A stretch of 64,000 nt of DNA, taken from assembly GCA_945276085.1 (NCBI GenBank), contig CALYPO010000002.1:1-64000 (forward strand), read 5' to 3'. A model generated the notes under the pieces. That model ran no database searches, was not told the DNA's origin, and saw only the letters and a program-made list of their open reading frames with translations. Shown here in pieces: positions 60,031 through 64,000 of the stretch (the first letter of the stretch is position 1; each line of letters opens with the position of its first letter). The DNA is from an uncultured Gilliamella sp. (lineage in GTDB: Bacteria > Pseudomonadota > Gammaproteobacteria > Enterobacterales > Orbaceae). A program made the translations under genes and the position numbers.

Positions 60031-60969
60031 TTAAATAACTCTTGCACCTTGTGTATCTATTTTACAGATATGGGTAAAACCTTCATCATTTTGTAAATAA
60101 TCACTTTTGAGTAATGCTTCAATTTGCTGAGCAATTTCAAGTTTATCAGCAATGACAAACATTGTTGGACCCGAACCCGAAATACCCGATGCTAACGCAC
60201 CCAGCTGTTTAACACGTTTTTGCGTCTGATCAAAGTTAGGTAGTAACTGTTTACGATAAGGTTCAGCAATATTATCAACCAACATTGCCGCTGCTAATTT
60301 TGGTTGCTGAGTATAACAAGCATGCAAAAATCCACCTACATAGCGACCATGCGCAACACAGTCAGCTTTTTGATACTGAGCAGGTAAAATCGCACGCGCT
60401 TCAGCTGTCGACACTTTAATCCCCGGGTAAGCCATTACCCAGTACCAATCGTTAAAGTGCGGAATCGACTCACTGATTGTCCCGATTTCATCAATAATAA
60501 GTTGTAAACCACCTAAATAACAAGGCGCTACATTATCATAATGTACACTACCTGAAATTCGACCTTCAAGTTCACCCATCATTGACAACATTTGAAACTC
60601 GTTAAACGGTTTATCAAAAAATTCATTTAAAGCAACAAAAGCGCCAACGACAGAACAAGCACTAGAACCTAAACCAGAACCAATTGGCATATTCTTTTCA
60701 AGGGTCATATGCACGGGTAACGTTTTACCCATAGCTTGGCAAAATCGTTGCCAACATTGATAAACGATATTGTATTTTGGATCGCGCGGTAATTTTTTTA
60801 CAAATTGCCCTTTACTGGTAAGAGTAAATTCTTCAGCGGGCGCAACAGTAATACAATCACCTAGCATCGCCCCACTAATGGGGTGAATTGCCGCACCTAA
60901 AATATCAAAACCTACACTAATATTTGCCATTGATGCTGGTGCATAAACCGTTAAAGATTGCTGTTTCAT
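60031..60969 (-). CDS. thrB: Homoserine kinase
   Basis: GHMP-family kinase, 312 residues, that phosphorylates homoserine. N-terminal [20 protein letters not shown] and ATP motif [20 protein letters not shown]-terminal [11 protein letters not shown]. Its ATG directly abuts the thrA stop (TAAATG) and GGAGG lies within the end of thrA, so translation is coupled. Confidence 0.98.
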   Translation of the reverse strand: MKQQSLTVYAPASMANISVGFDILGAAIHPISGAMLGDCITVAPAEEFTLTSKGQFVKKLPRDPKYNIVYQCWQRFCQAMGKTLPVHMTLEKNMPIGSGLGSSACSVVGAFVALNEFFDKPFNEFQMLSMMGELEGRISGSVHYDNVAPCYLGGLQLIIDEIGTISESIPHFNDWYWVMAYPGIKVSTAEARAILPAQYQKADCVAHGRYVGGFLHACYTQQPKLAAAMLVDNIAEPYRKQLLPNFDQTQKRVKQLGALASGISGSGPTMFVIADKLEIAQQIEALLKSDYLQNDEGFTHICKIDTQGARVI

Positions 60970-63426
60970 TTAGCCTCCAATCTTGCCTGATGTCGTACGT
61001 AAAATATCAGCAAAGACACCGGCTGCAGTTACATCATTGCCTGCACCATAACCCCGTAATACCAGTGGAATAGGTTGATAATAACGGGTATAAAATGCCA
61101 AGGCATTCTCGCCATTTTTCACTTTGTAAAGTGGATCATCACTATCAACAGCTTCGATTTTAACGCTACATTGATTATTTTCGATACTACCAACATAACG
61201 TAATACTTTACCTTGTTTTGCTGCTTGCTCGGCTTTTAATTTAAACTCAGCATCAAGTTGCGGTAATTTAGCCATAAATTCATCCACATTACCTTGTGCA
61301 TATTGTTCTGGTAAAACGGATTCAACATTAATTTGATCAAGCTCAAGCTGCAAACCCGCTTCTCTGGCTAGAATCAATAATTTTCTTGCCACATCGGTAC
61401 CTGATAAATCATCACGAGGATCGGGTTCAGTAAAACCTTTTTCTTTAGCAAGTTTTGTTGCTTCAGATAGTGACATACCCTCATCAAGCTTACCAAAAAT
61501 AAAGGATAATGAACCAGACAATATACCTGAAAATCTAATTAGCTCATCACCGGCATTAAGTAGATTTTGTAAATTTTCAATAACAGGGAGTCCTGCCCCA
61601 ACATTGGTATCATATTGGAATTTACGTTTACTTTTAGCGGCTTCTTGACGTAAACGTAAATAGTAAGCCATTGAACTGGTATTAGCCTTTTTATTTGGCG
61701 TAACAACATGGAATCCATTAGCCAAAAAGTCAGCATATTTATCAGAAACTTCACTGCTTGATGTACAATCAACTAAAATTGGATTGAGTAATCGGTTATT
61801 CTTAGCAAATTCAATTATGCTATCTAAAGTATAGCTTGTTTCACTCTGTTTTATTTGCTCTCGCCAATTTGTCAGATTAATGCCATCTCGATTAAGTACA
61901 CCGTGCTTAGAGTTAAATAACCCGCAAACATGCAGATCAACTTGTTTATTTTTGAGCCACTTTTGTTGTCGCTCAATTTGATCAATAAGCGCACCACCCA
62001 CGCCGCCAACACCAATTACAAAAACATCCAGCATTTTATCGGTACCAAATAACATTTGATGAGTAACTCTTACGCCCATCACTGCAACATCATTATCAAC
62101 TACAACCGAAATTGAGCGCTCGGATGAACCTTGAGCAATGGCAACAATATTAATATTGGCGCGAGCCAATGCTGTAAAAAAATTAGCAGAAAGTCCACGT
62201 AAAGTGCGCATTCCATCACCCACAACTGAAATAATCGCTAGTTTTTCGATGACTTCAATTGGCTCTAATAATCCATCTTTTAATTCTAAATAAAATTCAT
62301 CACCTAATGCTTCTTCTGCTCGATAGAGCTCTGCTTGTGGTACACAAAAGCTAATACTATATTCTGAGGAAGATTGAGTAATGAGAACAACAGAAATACC
62401 CGCGTAAGACATAGCGGAAAAAACACGCGCCGACATACCAACCATACCTTTTAAGCCTGGGCCTGATACGTTAATCATCGCCATATTATTTAAGTTAGTG
62501 ATGCCTTTTACTGGGGTTGTTGAATCAACAACATTTGCACCGATGAGCGTGCCGGGTGCATCTGGGTTATTGGTATTTTTAATTAAACATGGGATTTGGA
62601 ATTGTGCAATCGGCAAAATGGTTCTAGGGTGAAGCACTTTAGCACCAAAATAAGACAGTTCCATCGCTTCTTGATAAGACATGGTTTTAAGCAATTTAGC
62701 ATCTGGCACAATTCGCGGATCACAGGTATAGACGCCATCTACATCGGTCCAAATTTCACAACAACTTGCACGCAAACAGGCGGCTAATACTGATGCGGAA
62801 TAATCTGAACCATTACGACCAAGCACAACAAGTTCGCCTTTATCATTCCCAGCGGTAAAACCTGGCATTAAAATAATATGATCTTGTGGAATATGCATTT
62901 CGCTAATGCGATGTGAGGATTCTGCTATATCGACGGTAGATTCTAGATAACCGCCTTCAGCAATGAGCATTGCGACAGGATTAATTACTGTGACTAAGTG
63001 CCCTTTTGCCTTGAGCAACTCTTGCATGATAGCAATTGATAGTTTTTCGCCTCGGCAAATAATTGAAGCGTTAATGCTATCTGGACATTGCCCTAATAAA
63101 CGAATGCCTTCTAATAATTGCTTGATATTATTTAATTCATCTAAAGCAAAACTTTTCATTTTATCGTAGGCAAAATTAGGGTGTTCTTTTGCGATACCGG
63201 CTAATAGATCAGCAAATATTTTTTCAGCATCATAAATATTATTCTGTATATCTTGCCCTGCTACGGTTTTTTCAACCATCGCAACCAGATGATTAGTAAT
63301 CTTAGCTGGTGCAGATAAAACTGTTGCAGTTTGTTCTTGCTTAGCATTATTTTCAATAATTTCTGCAACTCGCAAAAAACGTTCTGCGTTAGCGACAGAG
63401 GTCCCGCCAAATTTCAAAACTTTCAT
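60970..63426 (-). CDS. thrA: Bifunctional aspartokinase I / homoserine dehydrogenase I
   Basis: Catalyses the first and third steps of threonine synthesis. 818 residues, about E. coli length (820). Kinase domain from [17 protein letters not shown] through [13 protein letters not shown]; central ACT regulatory domains (about 310-460, [19 protein letters not shown] and [13 protein letters not shown]) for threonine feedback; dehydrogenase from about 465 ([57 protein letters not shown]). AAAGGTGTG precedes the ATG. Controlled by the upstream attenuator. Confidence 0.99.
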   Translation of the reverse strand: MKVLKFGGTSVANAERFLRVAEIIENNAKQEQTATVLSAPAKITNHLVAMVEKTVAGQDIQNNIYDAEKIFADLLAGIAKEHPNFAYDKMKSFALDELNNIKQLLEGIRLLGQCPDSINASIICRGEKLSIAIMQELLKAKGHLVTVINPVAMLIAEGGYLESTVDIAESSHRISEMHIPQDHIILMPGFTAGNDKGELVVLGRNGSDYSASVLAACLRASCCEIWTDVDGVYTCDPRIVPDAKLLKTMSYQEAMELSYFGAKVLHPRTILPIAQFQIPCLIKNTNNPDAPGTLIGANVVDSTTPVKGITNLNNMAMINVSGPGLKGMVGMSARVFSAMSYAGISVVLITQSSSEYSISFCVPQAELYRAEEALGDEFYLELKDGLLEPIEVIEKLAIISVVGDGMRTLRGLSANFFTALARANINIVAIAQGSSERSISVVVDNDVAVMGVRVTHQMLFGTDKMLDVFVIGVGGVGGALIDQIERQQKWLKNKQVDLHVCGLFNSKHGVLNRDGINLTNWREQIKQSETSYTLDSIIEFAKNNRLLNPILVDCTSSSEVSDKYADFLANGFHVVTPNKKANTSSMAYYLRLRQEAAKSKRKFQYDTNVGAGLPVIENLQNLLNAGDELIRFSGILSGSLSFIFGKLDEGMSLSEATKLAKEKGFTEPDPRDDLSGTDVARKLLILAREAGLQLELDQINVESVLPEQYAQGNVDEFMAKLPQLDAEFKLKAEQAAKQGKVLRYVGSIENNQCSVKIEAVDSDDPLYKVKNGENALAFYTRYYQPIPLVLRGYGAGNDVTAAGVFADILRTTSGKIGG

Positions 63427-63588
63427 ATCACACCTTTACTTATTATCCTAATTTATGCCAATTAAAATTCAAAATACCCGTTTACCTAAACCACTGAATA
63501 GTTTTTGAAAACAGGCGTATCATTTTGAGCTATATTATTTTTTTCAAATGCCTATTTTTAAGGTTCTTGAACATGTTTTATATAAACT

Positions 63589-63617
63589 AAAAACCCGCTT
63601 TTTTCAGCGGGTTTTTT
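63589..63617 (-). terminator. thr operon attenuator
   Basis: Stem AAAAACCCGCT/AGCGGGTTTTT (63589-63599 with 63606-63616). In the direction of thr transcription GCGGG is followed by TTTTT. It lies between thrL and thrA. The 5' arm AACCCGC can instead pair with GCGGGTT at the end of thrL, giving the antiterminator. Confidence 0.93.
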
Positions 63618-63636
63618 ATATTTTTTTAAGGAAAAA

Positions 63637-63711
63637 TCAACCCGCCCTATAGTGAATAATAGTGCCTAAGGTGCCAATAATGCCTGAAATGATCATTAAC
63701 ATTGTCATCAT
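63637..63711 (-). CDS. thrL: thr operon leader peptide
   Basis: A 24-codon reading frame on the minus strand, MMTMLMIISGIIGTLGTIIH ending YRAG, with AGGAAAA just before its first ATG. Nine of 24 codons are Thr (three) or Ile (six), the two amino acids whose shortage relieves attenuation of thrABC. Its last codons (GCG GGT TGA) carry GCGGGTT, which can pair with the 5' arm of the attenuator 20-odd bases on. A ribosome at the stop would mask this and permit termination; a ribosome stalled earlier would leave it free. Confidence 0.9.
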   Translation of the reverse strand: MMTMLMIISGIIGTLGTIIHYRAG

Positions 63712-63732
63712 TTTTCCTAATTAGTTTTTACT

Positions 63733-63770
63733 CTAAACAAAACAGCCCGACACTTTCATGTCAGGCTGTT
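63733..63770 (-). terminator. Terminator of the gene upstream of thrL
   Basis: 12-bp stem with one G-T pair, AACAGCCCGACA/TGTCAGGCTGTT (63741-63752 with 63759-63770). The minus strand continues TTTGTTTA. It begins 2 bases past the stop of the partial gene. The thr promoter must overlap this element or lie in the 20-30 bases before thrL; no clear -35/-10 pair was seen. Confidence 0.88.
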
Positions 63771-63772
63771 AT

Positions 63773-64000
63773 TTAAAATACTTTTTTGCTATTTTCGTAC
63801 TCATTAACTACCTTATTCAAAGCTTGATAAAGAGTTTTAGCGTCTTGTTTTTTTAACGCTTCATCAAGAATATTAAGATAAGATAGCATAACTTTTTGAT
63901 TCTCTTCGGCGAATTTTGGTGAAACTTCCTGATCTTCATATAACATGACATAAGTACGCGCAAAACCAAAGATCAAAAAATAAACTGAAGCATTGTTTGG
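63773..64000 (-). CDS. Partial protein of unknown function (C-terminal part)
   Basis: The frame stays open to the window edge, so only the last 76 residues are present. They form a helical, charged sequence (FLIFGFARTYVMLYEDQEV, LSYLNILDEALKKQDAKTLY, LNKVVNEYENSKKVF) with no cysteine and no obvious membrane segment. A TTG at 63976 is in frame but has no ribosome site, so the true start lies outside. No family recognised. Confidence 0.65.
   Translation of the reverse strand, partial: PNNASVYFLIFGFARTYVMLYEDQEVSPKFAEENQKVMLSYLNILDEALKKQDAKTLYQALNKVVNEYENSKKVF

Overview
The window reads as an intact, AT-rich gammaproteobacterial chromosome segment. No transposase, phage, integrase, CRISPR array or broken gene was found. 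Gene order and proteins sit between Enterobacterales (focA-pflB-pflA, yggX-mltC, thrABC, zwf-pgl, dcw cluster) and Pasteurellaceae (MolABC-type importer). Together with the low GC content this suggests the family Orbaceae, for example a bee-gut Gilliamella-like organism. That placement is inference from gene content only.

Layout. 1-2.5 kb: the end of a tRNA-Arg, serS and a RarD-like permease. 2.5-6.7 kb (minus): the anaerobic formate module pflA, pflB, focA. 7.1-8.5 kb (minus): mltC and yggX. 8.6-11.6 kb: argD behind a tandem ARG box, then engB and srkA. 11.6-14.4 kb: small accessory genes (yhbQ, a WaaY-like LPS core kinase, a lipoprotein, an alpha/beta hydrolase). 14.5-18.2 kb: a molybdate/tungstate importer, molABC plus a leaderless ModA-like protein, behind a ModE-type palindrome. 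18.3-23.4 kb: a malate module with a 2HCT transporter, malic enzyme and a DcuS/DcuR-like two-component system. 23.5-25.9 kb: an autotransporter. 26.0-44.7 kb (minus): yfbR and the complete division and cell wall cluster from mraZ to lpxC. 45.1-48.8 kb (minus): pgl, zwf, rplY and yeaD. 49.0-50.1 kb: hemW. 50.3-56.2 kb: a PTS ketohexose (probably tagatose) locus of divergent transcripts. 56.3-58.4 kb (minus): an unknown gene, ribD and nrdR. 58.6-63.7 kb (minus): thrLABC with a readable leader peptide and attenuator. The window ends inside an unrecognised minus-strand gene.

How the parts work together. The metabolic content fits a fermentative, microaerobic gut bacterium. It takes up sugars by PTS, cleaves pyruvate to formate and acetyl-CoA, exports formate, imports malate and decarboxylates it to pyruvate, and draws NADPH from the oxidative pentose phosphate branch. 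The importer for Mo/W oxyanions would supply molybdoenzymes of anaerobic metabolism, but none of those enzymes lies in the window.

The most informative regulatory readings are the ModE-like box before molA, the two ARG boxes before argD, the three 10-bp-spaced GTGG repeats before mraZ, the thrL attenuator, and a CRP site plus DeoR-type palindrome in the ketohexose locus. The least explained items are the cytosolic ModA-like protein, the two kinases of the ketohexose locus, paired palindromes before the malic enzyme, a terminator far from any gene end at 50.3 kb, and G homopolymer tracts inside several genes. I found no clearly new multi-gene system; the best candidates are the molABC plus leaderless ModA arrangement and the ketohexose locus.
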